Source: Microbacterium sp.
GTDB taxonomy: Bacteria > Actinomycetota > Actinomycetes > Actinomycetales > Microbacteriaceae
NCBI RefSeq assembly: GCF_011620715.1
Contig: NZ_WOYP01000086.1
Coordinates: 1 to 52,858 of the forward strand
DNA length: 52,858 nt
Direction: 5' to 3'
This document shows positions 6,413 to 15,131 of this stretch, piece after piece. Within the stretch, counting starts at the first letter, position 1. Every line of letters starts with the position of its first letter. The position numbers were made by a program, and so were the translations under genes. Under the pieces are notes generated by a model. That model made no database searches. It was not told where the DNA came from and saw only the letters and a list, made by a program, of their open reading frames with translations.

Positions 6413-8470
6413 ATGCGTGCGCGATGGGCACCGGCGCTCACCACTGCTCTGAGTGCGATCTTCGCGGCGGGCCTGGTCCTCGGACCTGCGGGTGCGGTGT
6501 CGGCGACGCCACCCGTGACGCTCGGCTCCGGCTACGTGCTCGACGATGTCGGTGCGCTCTCGGCGAGCCGGCAGGCGCAGGCGCAGAACCGGCTCGAACA
6601 GCTGAAGACCGACAGCGGGCTCGACCTGTGGGTCGTCTTCGTCGATGAGTTCACCGGTCCTGCCGACTCCGAGGACTGGGCGAACACGACGGCCGAGACC
6701 AACGGGCTCGGTCCCACCCAGTACCTTCTGGCCGTCGCCACCGACTCCCGCCAGTTCTACCTCTCCGGCGATTCGGCAGGGCCTGTGAGCCAGGAGCAGC
6801 TCGCAACGATCGAGCAGCAGCTGATCCAGCCGCAGCTGGCCGCCGATGACTGGCTCGGAGCGGTGGATGCCGCCGCCGACGGCCTGCAGGATGCCGCAGA
6901 CGGCGGGTCGGGCACGGCCGCGACCTCGTCCGGAAGCGGGTTTCCCACCGGACTCGTGATCTTCCTGGTGATCGCGGCCGTGGCGATCCTGGTCGTCGTG
7001 CTGATCGTCCGCCGCCGCCGCAAGACGGCCGGCGGCACCCCCGCCAGCGCTCGGGCGGTCGAGCAGATCAGCACCGAGGAGCTCGCCCGCCGCGCGTCGT
7101 CCGCGCTCGTCGAGACCGATGACGCGCTCAAGACGAGCGACCAGGAGCTCGGATTCGCCAAAGCCCAGTTCGGCGACGCCGCGACCGTCGAGTTCGAGCA
7201 GGCCCTGCAGTCGGCCCGCGAGAATCTGAACCGGGCCTTCACGCTCAAGCAGCAGCTGGATGACGCGACCGCCGACACTGAAGAGCAGACGCGCGCGTGG
7301 AACGCCGACATCATCCGGCTGTGCGACGAAGCCAATGCGGGCCTGGACGAGAAGGCGGCCGCGTTCGACGAGCTGCGCAGGCTCGAGCAGAATGCGCCCG
7401 AGTCGCTCGCGCGCGTGCAGGATCAGCGGGCGAAGGCCGCGGCATCCATCGACGCCGCCGACGATCACCTGCGCACCCTCGCCGCCGGTTACGCACCCGA
7501 GGCCCTGGCCACCGTCGCCGACAACCCCGACCAGGCGCGCCAGCGCATCCAGTTCGCCGACGAGCAGCTCGCCGCAGCCGAAGCCGCGATCGGCGCCGGC
7601 AAGGGCGGCGAAGCCGCTGTCAGCATCAAGGCGGCCGAAGAGGCCGTCGGCCAGGCCCTGCTGCTCGAGGAGGCGATCGACAAGCTCGGCAGTGACTTCG
7701 CCGCCGGCGAGCGCAGCGCGGCGGCCCTGATCACCGAGCTCGAGGGCGACATCGCCGCGGCATCCGCCCTTCCCGATGCGGACGGCCGTGTGGCCGCCGC
7801 GATCGCCGCCACGAGGCAGCAGGTGGATGCCGCGAAGGCCGGCCTCGCCGGTGCCGCCCGGCGCCCGCTGCAGACGCTGCAAGAACTCGAAGCGGCGAAC
7901 GCGCAGATCGACGGCGTCGTGGCCGGCGTGCGGGACGCCGAAGCCGCGGCGCAGCGGGCGCAGCAGATACTCGGCCAGCAGGTGCTGCAGGCACAAGCCC
8001 AGGTCTCGGCGGCGGAGGACTACATCGTCGCGCGCCGCGGGGCGATCGGCGCCGAAGCGCGCACCCGCCTGGCCGAGGCCGGAGCCGCCCTGGTGCAGGC
8101 CCGGCAGCTGCAGTCGGCGAGCCCTGAGCAGGCCCTGCAATACGCCCAGCGCGCGAACCAGCTCGCCGGCCAGGCCATCCATTACGCCCAGAACGACGTC
8201 AGTGCGTTCCAAGGTCCGGGCTCGAGCGGCATGCTCGGCGGCAGCGGGGGCGGGGGCGGCTCCGGCGGTGGCGGGATGCTGGGCGCCGTGCTCGGCGGCA
8301 TCGTGATCAACTCGCTCCTGGGCGGAGGCGGCAGCTCAAGTCGCGGCAGCTCCTCGGGAGGACTCGGCGGCATGCTCGGCGGCGGCGGCGGACGCGGCAG
8401 AGGCCGCATCAGCCCCGGCAGCTTCGGCGGAGGCGGCACACGCGGTCGCCGAGGAGGTGGTCGATTCTGA
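6413..8470 (+). CDS. TPM-domain envelope protein
   Basis: 685 residues. A signal peptide (about residues 1-30, ending near VSATPP) is followed by a TPM domain (about 35-150, GYVLDDVGALSASRQAQAQNRLEQL and LWVVFVDEF). A single membrane helix lies at about 180-200 and ends in RRRRK, then a long helical cytoplasmic region rich in Ala, Glu and Gln, and finally a Gly/Ser-rich tail from about residue 600. AGGAGG seven bases before ATG 6413 fixes the start. pspA follows 73 bp downstream on the same strand. The pairing suggests a membrane-stress or membrane-scaffold role, an inference from context. Confidence 0.85.
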   Translation: MRARWAPALTTALSAIFAAGLVLGPAGAVSATPPVTLGSGYVLDDVGALSASRQAQAQNRLEQLKTDSGLDLWVVFVDEFTGPADSEDWANTTAETNGLGPTQYLLAVATDSRQFYLSGDSAGPVSQEQLATIEQQLIQPQLAADDWLGAVDAAADGLQDAADGGSGTAATSSGSGFPTGLVIFLVIAAVAILVVVLIVRRRRKTAGGTPASARAVEQISTEELARRASSALVETDDALKTSDQELGFAKAQFGDAATVEFEQALQSARENLNRAFTLKQQLDDATADTEEQTRAWNADIIRLCDEANAGLDEKAAAFDELRRLEQNAPESLARVQDQRAKAAASIDAADDHLRTLAAGYAPEALATVADNPDQARQRIQFADEQLAAAEAAIGAGKGGEAAVSIKAAEEAVGQALLLEEAIDKLGSDFAAGERSAAALITELEGDIAAASALPDADGRVAAAIAATRQQVDAAKAGLAGAARRPLQTLQELEAANAQIDGVVAGVRDAEAAAQRAQQILGQQVLQAQAQVSAAEDYIVARRGAIGAEARTRLAEAGAALVQARQLQSASPEQALQYAQRANQLAGQAIHYAQNDVSAFQGPGSSGMLGGSGGGGGSGGGGMLGAVLGGIVINSLLGGGGSSSRGSSSGGLGGMLGGGGGRGRGRISPGSFGGGGTRGRRGGGRF

Positions 8471-8543
8471 TCACGGCCCGACCGCCCGCATCCCGCCACT
8501 CACGATCCACACGTTCCGAAACATCGACAGGAAGGAAACCAGG

Positions 8544-9305
8544 ATGGCCAAGCAGTCCATCTTCGGTCGCATCTCGACCCTCTTGAAGGCGAACATCAAC
8601 TCGATGCTCGACTCCGCCGAGGATCCTCAGAAGATGCTCGACCAGCTCGTCCGCGACTTCACCAACAGCATCGCCGACGCCGAATCGGCGATCGCCGAGA
8701 CCATCGGCAACCTGCGGCTGCTGGAGCGTGACCACGAGGAAGACCTCCAGGAAGCCACCGAATGGGGCAACAAGGCTCTCGCGGCCAGCAAGAAGGCCGA
8801 CCAGCTGCGCGCGGCGGGCAGCACTGCGGATGCCGACAAGTTCGACAATCTCGCCAAGATCGCCCTGCAGCGCCAGATCAGCTCCGAGCGCGAGGCGAAG
8901 GCCGTCGAGCCCACGATCCAGTCGCAGACCGAGGTCGTCGCCAAGCTCAAGGACGGCCTCAACGGCATGAAGCAGAAGCTGGAGCAGCTCAAGAGCAAGC
9001 GCAGCGAGCTGCTCGCGCGGGCGAAGACCGCCGAGGCGCAGAACAAGGTGCACGACGCGGTCAAATCGATCGACGTCATGGACCCGACCAGCGAGCTGGG
9101 CCGGTTCGAAGACAAGGTCCGCCGGCAGGAGGCTCTGGCCGCCGGCAAGGAGGAGCTGGCCGCATCGAGCCTCGACGCACAGTTCAACAGCCTGGAGGAT
9201 TTGGGCGAGCTGACCGAGGTCGAAGCCCGGCTCGCTGAGCTCAAGGCCGGCGGCGCACCCGCGCAGCAGGCGATCGACGCGCCGACGGCGCCGTACACGC
9301 CGTAA
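8544..9305 (+). CDS. PspA/IM30 (ESCRT-III-like) family protein
   Basis: 253 residues. An amphipathic N-terminus (MAKQSIFGRISTLLKANINS) is followed by a long coiled coil of about 200 residues (MLDSAEDPQKMLDQLVRDF), the hallmark of PspA/IM30/Vipp1 proteins that polymerise on and protect stressed membranes. The C-terminal about 20 residues are Ala/Pro-rich. Ribosome-binding site AGGAAGG lies upstream of ATG 8544. It is the second gene after the TPM-domain protein and is closed by a strong terminator, so the two probably form one transcription unit. Confidence 0.92.
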   Translation: MAKQSIFGRISTLLKANINSMLDSAEDPQKMLDQLVRDFTNSIADAESAIAETIGNLRLLERDHEEDLQEATEWGNKALAASKKADQLRAAGSTADADKFDNLAKIALQRQISSEREAKAVEPTIQSQTEVVAKLKDGLNGMKQKLEQLKSKRSELLARAKTAEAQNKVHDAVKSIDVMDPTSELGRFEDKVRRQEALAAGKEELAASSLDAQFNSLEDLGELTEVEARLAELKAGGAPAQQAIDAPTAPYTP

Positions 9306-9313
9306 CCGGATGC

Positions 9314-9352
9314 GAGAACGGGCGGGGACTCCTCGAGTCCCCGCCCGTTCTC
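9314..9352 (+). terminator. strong hairpin terminator after pspA
   Basis: An 18-bp GC-rich stem (GAGAACGGGCGGGGACT and its complement) with a short loop near 9332-9334, ending in CTCTT. It separates the TPM-pspA unit from the arginase-fold gene. Confidence 0.85.
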
Positions 9353-9379
9353 TTGGAGACAGGTGCGAGAGGATGAGAC

Positions 9380-10201
9380 ATGGCCCGATTCGTGATCGTT
9401 CCGCAGTGGCAGGGGTCGCCCTCGTCGCGCGCGATGCAGCTCATCGACGGGGCGCAGGCGATCGCAGGCGACCTGCCGCGCGCGTCGTGCACGACCGTCG
9501 ACATTCCGCTCGAGGCGGGCGAAGCCGTCGAGACCGGAGTGCACCGCTTCAGCACGCTGCGCCGCACTCGCGAGCTCGTCGACCTGGAGCTCGCGCCGAT
9601 CACCGAACCGGTCATGCTGATCGGCGGGGACTGCGGCGTCGCGGTCGGAGCGGTCGGGCACGCCGTGCGGCGGCATCCGGATCTCGCCGTGGTGTGGCTG
9701 GACGCGCACCCCGATCTGCACACACCCGACTCCTCCACCTCCGGCGCGTTCAGCGGTATGGCGCTGCGCGCGATCCTCGGGGAGGGTGCAGAAGGATTGG
9801 TGCTCGCACCGGGAGGCGTGACCACCGACCGCCTCGTGCTGGCCGGTGCACGCGAATACGAGCCCGCCGAAGAGGACGCGGCGATCGCACTCGCCCTGAC
9901 CACGCTCGAGGCGAGCGAGCTCAGCGATCCCGGCGCGCTCGCCGCCGCGGTCGCGGCGACCGGCGCGACGGCCGTCTACATCCACGTCGACCTCGACGTG
10001 CTGGATCCCGGCGCGATGAGCGGGGTGACGGCATCCGTCCCCTTCGGCGTGTCTCTGCCCGATCTGCTCGCCGCGATCTCGGGAGTGCGGAGGGTGGCGC
10101 CACTGGTCGGATCGAGCATCACGGGCTTCGCGCCCGCATCGCCCGAGGCCGCCGTCGACGACCTCGGCACGATCCTGAGGATCGTCGGGGCGCTCGCATG
10201 A
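9380..10201 (+). CDS. arginase/agmatinase-fold protein with altered metal ligands
   Basis: 273 residues. The ureohydrolase fold is indicated by LIGGDCGVAVGAVGHAV, VVWLDAHPDLHTPDSS and YIHVDLDVLDP. Classical arginases have GGDH; here the His ligand is Cys. The usual N-x-HGM segment is FSGM, so a second His is also absent. The DAHPD and DLDVLDP ligands remain. This suggests a changed metal site or a substrate other than arginine. GAGAGG lies upstream of ATG 9380. The stop codon overlaps the start of the next gene (ATGA), so they are co-translated. Confidence 0.8.
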   Translation: MARFVIVPQWQGSPSSRAMQLIDGAQAIAGDLPRASCTTVDIPLEAGEAVETGVHRFSTLRRTRELVDLELAPITEPVMLIGGDCGVAVGAVGHAVRRHPDLAVVWLDAHPDLHTPDSSTSGAFSGMALRAILGEGAEGLVLAPGGVTTDRLVLAGAREYEPAEEDAAIALALTTLEASELSDPGALAAAVAATGATAVYIHVDLDVLDPGAMSGVTASVPFGVSLPDLLAAISGVRRVAPLVGSSITGFAPASPEAAVDDLGTILRIVGALA

Positions 10202-10656
10202 GTCCGATCCCGGCTCCGCCCGCCGGATGGCGCGAGGCCGCCGATCGTGCGGTCGCGCGCGGCCACCGGATCGACCGGTTCCTGCCGTTCCTGGACTCGC
10301 CGCTGAGCCACGCCGGCTACGTCTACGGCACAGCGGTCGGCTGGATCTGGGGCTCGATCTGGAGCACCGGGCGCGTCCACAGGCGCGCCGGGCTGTGGGT
10401 CTTCCGCGGGATGCCGCGCTGGGCCTTCCGCCGCGGGGGCGTGTGCGTCGGAGGCTGCTACCTCACCGGCGACGACGCGGTGACCGAGCGCGTGCTGGCC
10501 CACGAAGCCGTCCATGCCCAGCAATGGCGCCGCTACGGCCTCCTGATGCCGCTGCTCTATCTGATCGCGGGGCGCGATCCGCTGCGCAACCGGTTCGAGA
10601 TCGAAGCCGGGCTCGAGAACGGCAACTACGTGCCGCGTACACGCTCTTCGCGCTGA
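10198..10656 (+). CDS. small HExxH protein coupled to the arginase-fold gene
   Basis: 152 residues, no signal peptide. The segment VLAHEAVHAQQWRRYG contains a HExxH zinc-protease-type motif, followed about 30 residues later by RFEIEAGLENGNY, where Glu could be the third ligand. A hydrophobic stretch (LLMPLLYLIAG) follows the motif. Relatives are often labelled Fe-S oxidoreductase, but I see no cysteine cluster that would justify this. It overlaps the arginase-fold gene by 4 bp, implying linked function. The role is unknown. Confidence 0.65.
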   Translation: MSPIPAPPAGWREAADRAVARGHRIDRFLPFLDSPLSHAGYVYGTAVGWIWGSIWSTGRVHRRAGLWVFRGMPRWAFRRGGVCVGGCYLTGDDAVTERVLAHEAVHAQQWRRYGLLMPLLYLIAGRDPLRNRFEIEAGLENGNYVPRTRSSR

Positions 10657-10700
10657 CGTGGCTGATCGACGATGTCGGCGGTGCCGGCTCGCGGTGACCC

Positions 10701-11426
10701 TCAGACGGGTTCGAGCAGGACCCGGCGCAGCTCGACCACTTCGTCATCGTCCATTCCGTGCGCGCGCAGATAGTCGGCGGCAGATCCGTACCGCGCGGTG
10801 ATGTTCGCGAGCATCTCGCGCATGACCGGCGCCGGCGAGCGCGTCGCAAGGTCTTCGAGGTGCACGGCTTCGGGGTGCATCGATCGGAGCTTGTCCACGA
10901 CACGGGTGTTGCGCCACCGGGGCAGCAGCCCCTCGGTGCGGGCGTAGTCGGCGACCACCGCCTCGCGCTCCACCCCCGCCGCGGCGAGCGCGAGCGCCAC
11001 GGTCACCCCGGTACGGTCCTTGCCCACCGTGCAGTGCACGAGCACCGGCTGATCGGCGACGATCCCCCGCACGACGGCCACGACGTTCTCGGCGGAGTCC
11101 TCGACCAGGCGGCGGTACATCTCCTCGAGCGAAATGTCATCGGCGAAGAAGGAAGCCACCGAACCGAGGAACAGGGGCACGCGCTGCGTGTGCACGGGCA
11201 GACCCTGCACCCTGCTGGGCGCGTGGTCGACCTCGTCGTCGGCGCGCAGGTCGATGATGCGGCGGATGCCGAGACGGCCGATCGCGGCGACACCCGCGCC
11301 ATCGAGCTGGGCGAGATTGCCCGAACGGAAGAGCATGCCCGATCTGGTGCGCGCCGACCCTGCGGGCAGCCCCCCGACGTCGCGGAAGTTGACGGCACCG
11401 GGAACGACCGGATCGGCGGCGCTCAC
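10701..11426 (-). CDS. protein-tyrosine phosphatase, PTP/DSP-like
   Basis: 241 residues. The start region NFRDVGGLPAG is typical of the bacterial tyrosine phosphatase family Y_phosphatase3 (MptpB-like). The catalytic P-loop C-x5-R is VHCTVGKDRTGVTVAL. The general-acid region lies upstream near LFLGSVASFF. The GTG start at 11426 forms a GTGA overlap with the stop of a 37-codon reading frame just upstream, so translation is probably coupled. It may act on phosphotyrosine or phosphoinositides. Confidence 0.88.
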   Translation of the reverse strand: MSAADPVVPGAVNFRDVGGLPAGSARTRSGMLFRSGNLAQLDGAGVAAIGRLGIRRIIDLRADDEVDHAPSRVQGLPVHTQRVPLFLGSVASFFADDISLEEMYRRLVEDSAENVVAVVRGIVADQPVLVHCTVGKDRTGVTVALALAAAGVEREAVVADYARTEGLLPRWRNTRVVDKLRSMHPEAVHLEDLATRSPAPVMREMLANITARYGSAADYLRAHGMDDDEVVELRRVLLEPV

Positions 11427-11536
11427 CGGGCCGCGCCCGAAGCGGCGTCCCGGCCGGCGAAGCCCCCGGACATGTGGATCGTCGGGGAGACCTGCTGTGC
11501 GGACCTCGGCGGGCGCACGCGGGCCGGTTCGCTCAT
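11423..11536 (-). CDS. 37-residue upstream ORF coupled to the tyrosine phosphatase
   Basis: ATG at 11536 opens a 37-codon frame (MSEPARVRPPRSAQQ...) whose TGA overlaps the phosphatase GTG by 4 bp. A -10 sequence TAGGAT lies exactly six bases upstream of the ATG, the same layout as eleven other genes here. The peptide is basic and unstructured-looking with no known domain. It may be a true small protein or a leader that drives translation of the phosphatase. No homology could be tested. Confidence 0.45.
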   Translation of the reverse strand: MSEPARVRPPRSAQQVSPTIHMSGGFAGRDAASGAAR

Positions 11537-11542
11537 GACGTC

Positions 11543-11548
11543 ATCCTA
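11543..11548 (-). promoter_or_regulatory. -10 element (TAGGAT) for the small ORF-phosphatase transcript
   Basis: TAGGAT, then GACGTC, then ATG at 11536. This predicts a leaderless mRNA that begins with the small ORF. Confidence 0.45.
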
Positions 11549-11591
11549 CCGAGCGGGCCGCGGCACTGGCCGGACGAGGCAGAATGGGACG

Positions 11592-12530
11592 GTGATCGAA
11601 CCCATCGACGAGTTCTCCTTCCTCCCCGAGCAGGCTGCGGACCTCGGCATCGACGCGCCGCTTCCTCACGGCGAACGCGTGCGGCTGAAACTCGCCGACG
11701 GGCGCACCCTCAGCGCACTGCGATACGGCGACGGCCCGCCCGTGGTGACGTTCCTGCACGGGGCCGGACTGAACGCCCACACCTGGGACACGACGATTCT
11801 CGCGCTCGGCCTGCCGGCCCTTGCGATCGACCTGCCCGGCCACGGCGACTCATCCTGGCGTGCCGACCTCGCCTACACCGGTCGGGCCCTGGCGCCGGAC
11901 GTCGCCACGGGAATCGAGACGTGGACCGCCGGGCCGCAGCTGCTGGTCGGGCAGTCGCTGGGCGGTCTCACGGCGGCGGCGGTCGCGGCATCCCACCCCG
12001 AGCTGGTCCGTGAACTCGTCATCATCGACATCACCCCGGGCGTCGATCCGAACGCCGGACCCACCCAGATCAGCGGATTCTTCGCGGGCCCGACCGACTG
12101 GGCCACCCGGGACGAGATGGTCGATCGCGCGCTTGCCTTCGGTCTCGGGGGAGCGCGCACGGCGGCCGAGCGCGGCGTCTACCTCAACTCGCGGATGCGG
12201 CCCGACGGCCGGTTCGAATGGAAGCATCACTTCGCGCACCTGGCCGCCGCGATGGCGGCCTCCCCCGAACTCGCCGCCGCGGCGGCCGCCCAGCAGGACG
12301 CCGCGGCGGGCGTGCTCTCGGTGACGGGCTGGGACGACCTCGCCGCCGTCACGGCGCCCACCCTGCTCATCCGCGGAGACCACGGCTACGTCACAGACGC
12401 GAACGCCGCCGAGTTCCAGGTACTGGTGCCCGCTGCATCCGTCGAGGTCGTGCCCTCTGGCCACAATGTGCAGGAGGAGATCCCAGCCGACCTCGGTGCG
12501 CGCCTGCGGACTGCCGCGGGGAAGGGCTAA
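11592..12530 (+). CDS. alpha/beta hydrolase
   Basis: 312 residues. The fold is indicated by VVTFLHGAGLNAHTW (oxyanion region), LLVGQSLGGLTAAAVAASHP (nucleophile elbow G-x-S-x-G), LLIRGDHGYV (acid region) and VVPSGHNVQEE (catalytic His). The substrate cannot be told. The GTG start at 11592 is preceded by CAGAAT and six bases, so the mRNA may be leaderless. The gene is divergent from the phosphatase, sharing a 55-bp intergenic region. Confidence 0.85.
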   Translation: MIEPIDEFSFLPEQAADLGIDAPLPHGERVRLKLADGRTLSALRYGDGPPVVTFLHGAGLNAHTWDTTILALGLPALAIDLPGHGDSSWRADLAYTGRALAPDVATGIETWTAGPQLLVGQSLGGLTAAAVAASHPELVRELVIIDITPGVDPNAGPTQISGFFAGPTDWATRDEMVDRALAFGLGGARTAAERGVYLNSRMRPDGRFEWKHHFAHLAAAMAASPELAAAAAAQQDAAAGVLSVTGWDDLAAVTAPTLLIRGDHGYVTDANAAEFQVLVPAASVEVVPSGHNVQEEIPADLGARLRTAAGKG

Positions 12531-12551
12531 CGCTTGTGTTGCATTCCGGGT

Positions 12552-12581
12552 AGAACGCACCTCGCGAGGTCCGCGGGTTCT
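12552..12581 (+). terminator. hairpin after the hydrolase gene
   Basis: A perfect 12-bp palindrome ACCTCGCGAGGT (12559-12570) is flanked by AGAAC and GTTCT arms. It probably ends the hydrolase transcript; it could also be an operator for the downstream ABC operon. Confidence 0.45.
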
Positions 12582-12672
12582 CTAGGCTGGACTATCGGAG
12601 CGACTTGAGATCATCGGAGTCGCCCTCCCGATGCATCCGAACAGCTACGGATGATCTTCCGAAAGGACCCCT

Positions 12673-14184
12673 ATGCTCCGCCGTACCACCCTTGCCGCCA
12701 CCGCCCTGCTCGCCGCCGGAGCGCTGCTGCTCACCGCCTGCACCGGCGGTTCGACGCCCAGCCCCACGGTCACAGCCGAAACCGACCCCGACGCGTCGGC
12801 GGTCATCCGTCTCGTGCTCGAGCCGGGCAACCTCGACATCCGCGAGACGGCGGGGGCGGCATTGGACCAGATCCTGGTCGACAACGTCTATCAGGGCCTG
12901 GTCTCCCGCACCCCCGAGCAGGACATCGTCCCGGCGCTGGCCGAGGACTGGACCGTCTCGGACGACGGCCTGACATACACGTTCACGCTGCGTGAGGGCG
13001 TCACCTTCCACGACGGCCAGGAACTCACCCCGCAGGATGTCGTGTGGTCGCTGCAGACCCGCAAGGACACCCCGGAGTGGCTCGACTCCGCTCGGCTCGC
13101 CGATGTCGCCTCGATCACCGCGAATGGGCAGGAGGTCATCCTCACCCTGACCGAACCTGACTCGAGCCTGCTGTGGAACATGACCGGCCGCGCCGGCCTG
13201 ATCTTCAAGGAGGACGACACGGTCGACTACAAGACCGCGGCGAACGGCACCGGTCCCTTTCAGCTGACCAGCTGGAAGCAGGGCGACAGCATCACGTTCG
13301 AGCGCTACGCCGACTATTGGGGTGAACCGGCGAAGGTCGCCGAGATCGTCTTCGACTACATCCCCGACAACCAGGCGGCCCTCAACGCGGCACTTGCCGG
13401 AGAGGTGGATGCGGTCACCGGGTTCGACGCGAACCTGAAGGAGCAGATCGAGGCGACCGGCGACTTCGCCCTGGTCCTCGGCGCGTCCACAGACAAGGGC
13501 ACTCTCGCGTTCAACCAGGCCCCGGGCAGCCCGCTCGCCGACGAGCGCGTGCGCCAGGCGATCCGCCAGGCCATCGACCACGACGCGTTCGTGGAGGCGC
13601 TGGCCTCGGGCGAAACGCTGTACGGTCCGATCCCGTCTCTGGACCCCGGCTATGAAGACCTGTCGGATGTCGCCCCCTACGACCCCGAGGCGGCCAAAGC
13701 GCTGCTGGCGGAAGCCGGCGCGGAGGACCTCACCCTCGAGCTGACGATCCCGAGCTTCTACTCCACGGCGATCCCGCAGATCCTCGTGTCGGATCTGAAC
13801 GAGGTCGGCATCACGCTGCAGGTCAACTCGGTCGACTTCCCGACGTGGCTGAACGACGTCTACATCAACAAGGACTATGACCTCAGCTTCGTGCTGCACA
13901 CCGAGGCGCGCGACTTCGAGAACTGGGCCAACCCGGACTACTACTTCACGTACGACAACGCCCAGGTGCAGGACCTGTACGCACAGTCGCTCGCCGCGAC
14001 CGACGAGGCCGAGGCCGCAGACCTGCTCGCGCAGGCCGCGCTCATCGTGTCCGAAGACGCCGCCGGCGACTGGCTCTTCAACGGGGCCTCCGTCGTGGCG
14101 GTCGGCACGGACATCACGGGTATGCCCTCGATCAACGTGAACGAGCGCCTCAACCTCGCAGAGCTCGCCAAGAGCAACGGGTGA
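12673..14184 (+). CDS. oligopeptide-type ABC transporter substrate-binding lipoprotein
   Basis: 503 residues. A lipoprotein signal peptide ends in the lipobox LLTAC (Cys at about residue 22). The mature part is an SBP family 5 (DppA/OppA-like) protein: EPGNLDIRETAGAALDQ, GLVSRTPEQDIVPALAEDW and LRQAI-type RVRQAIRQAIDHDAF. It captures peptides or nickel-like ligands outside the membrane. GAAAGGA precedes ATG 12673. It is the first gene of a five-gene operon whose every junction overlaps by 4 bp. Confidence 0.93.
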   Translation: MLRRTTLAATALLAAGALLLTACTGGSTPSPTVTAETDPDASAVIRLVLEPGNLDIRETAGAALDQILVDNVYQGLVSRTPEQDIVPALAEDWTVSDDGLTYTFTLREGVTFHDGQELTPQDVVWSLQTRKDTPEWLDSARLADVASITANGQEVILTLTEPDSSLLWNMTGRAGLIFKEDDTVDYKTAANGTGPFQLTSWKQGDSITFERYADYWGEPAKVAEIVFDYIPDNQAALNAALAGEVDAVTGFDANLKEQIEATGDFALVLGASTDKGTLAFNQAPGSPLADERVRQAIRQAIDHDAFVEALASGETLYGPIPSLDPGYEDLSDVAPYDPEAAKALLAEAGAEDLTLELTIPSFYSTAIPQILVSDLNEVGITLQVNSVDFPTWLNDVYINKDYDLSFVLHTEARDFENWANPDYYFTYDNAQVQDLYAQSLAATDEAEAADLLAQAALIVSEDAAGDWLFNGASVVAVGTDITGMPSINVNERLNLAELAKSNG

Positions 14185-15131
14185 TCCGGTACACGCTGAC
14201 ACGAACGGCCCTTCTTCTGCTCGGGCTTCTCGTCGCCAGCGTGCTGATCTTCCTCACTCTGCGAGTGCTTCCCGGTGATATCGCGCAGCTGATCGCCGGC
14301 ACCAACAGCACGCCGCAGCAGATCGAGGCGATCCGGGAGCGACTGGGATTGAACCAGCCGCTGCCGGTCCAGTATCTGGAGTGGATGGGCGGCGTCTTCC
14401 GGGGCGACCTGGGCACCTCGCTGCTGACCGGTTCGAGTGTGAGTTCCGAACTCGCCGAGAAGGCACAGGTCACCGTGCCGCTCGGGATCATGTCGCTCAC
14501 GATCGCGCTGCTGTTCAGCCTTCCGCTCGGCGTGATCTCGGCCATGGGCCGCGGTCGCGGCAGCGGCACGGCACTCAGCGTGGGCGCTCAGGCACTGGCG
14601 GCCGTGCCGGTGGTCTGGGCGGGCATGATGTTCGTCGTCGTCTTCTCGGTGTGGTTGGGCTGGCTGCCCGCGCAAGGGTTCCCGCGGGTCGGCTGGAACG
14701 ATCCGGCCGCAGCGTTGCGTTCGCTGCTGCTTCCCGCCCTGACGATCGGCATCGTCGAGGGCGCGATGCTCATGCGCTTCGTGCGCAGCGCCACGATGCA
14801 GGCGGTCGGTCAGGACTACGTGCGCACCGCCGCGGCCAAGGGGCTCACCCGCAATGCGGCGCTGATCCGCCACGGCCTGCCGAACGTCGGCCTGTCGGTC
14901 ATCACGGTGCTGGGGCTGCAGGTGGCCGGGATCATCGTCGGCGCCGTCGTGATTGAGCAGCTGTTCTCGCTCCCCGGCATCGGACGGATGCTGGTGGCCG
15001 ACGTGAGCGCGCGCGATCTGCCCAAGGTGCAGGGCGAGCTGCTGGTGCTCACCGGCTTCGTGCTGGTGATCGGCTTCGTGGTCGACATCGTCCACCGCGT
15101 GATCGACCCCCGGCAGCGGGAGGCGACGTGA
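14181..15131 (+). CDS. peptide ABC transporter permease, DppB-like
   Basis: 316 residues with six membrane segments. It has the DppB/OppB pattern: MIRYTLTRTALLLLGLLVASVL at the N-terminus, LNQPLPVQYLEWMGGVFRGDLG, and the EAA loop RTAAAKGLTRNAALIRHGLPN that contacts the ATPases. It starts with GTG overlapping the stop of the binding-protein gene by 4 bp. Confidence 0.93.
   Translation: MIRYTLTRTALLLLGLLVASVLIFLTLRVLPGDIAQLIAGTNSTPQQIEAIRERLGLNQPLPVQYLEWMGGVFRGDLGTSLLTGSSVSSELAEKAQVTVPLGIMSLTIALLFSLPLGVISAMGRGRGSGTALSVGAQALAAVPVVWAGMMFVVVFSVWLGWLPAQGFPRVGWNDPAAALRSLLLPALTIGIVEGAMLMRFVRSATMQAVGQDYVRTAAAKGLTRNAALIRHGLPNVGLSVITVLGLQVAGIIVGAVVIEQLFSLPGIGRMLVADVSARDLPKVQGELLVLTGFVLVIGFVVDIVHRVIDPRQREAT

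Noticed and set aside
4910..8212. A 1,100-codon open frame on the minus strand across trmB, DUF3097 and the TPM gene
   Set aside because: It is antisense or out of frame to clear genes and shows only repetitive low-complexity residues, a normal by-product of high GC content.
12592..14202. A 536-codon open frame on the minus strand
   Set aside because: Antisense to the peptide-binding lipoprotein gene and without any recognisable domain.
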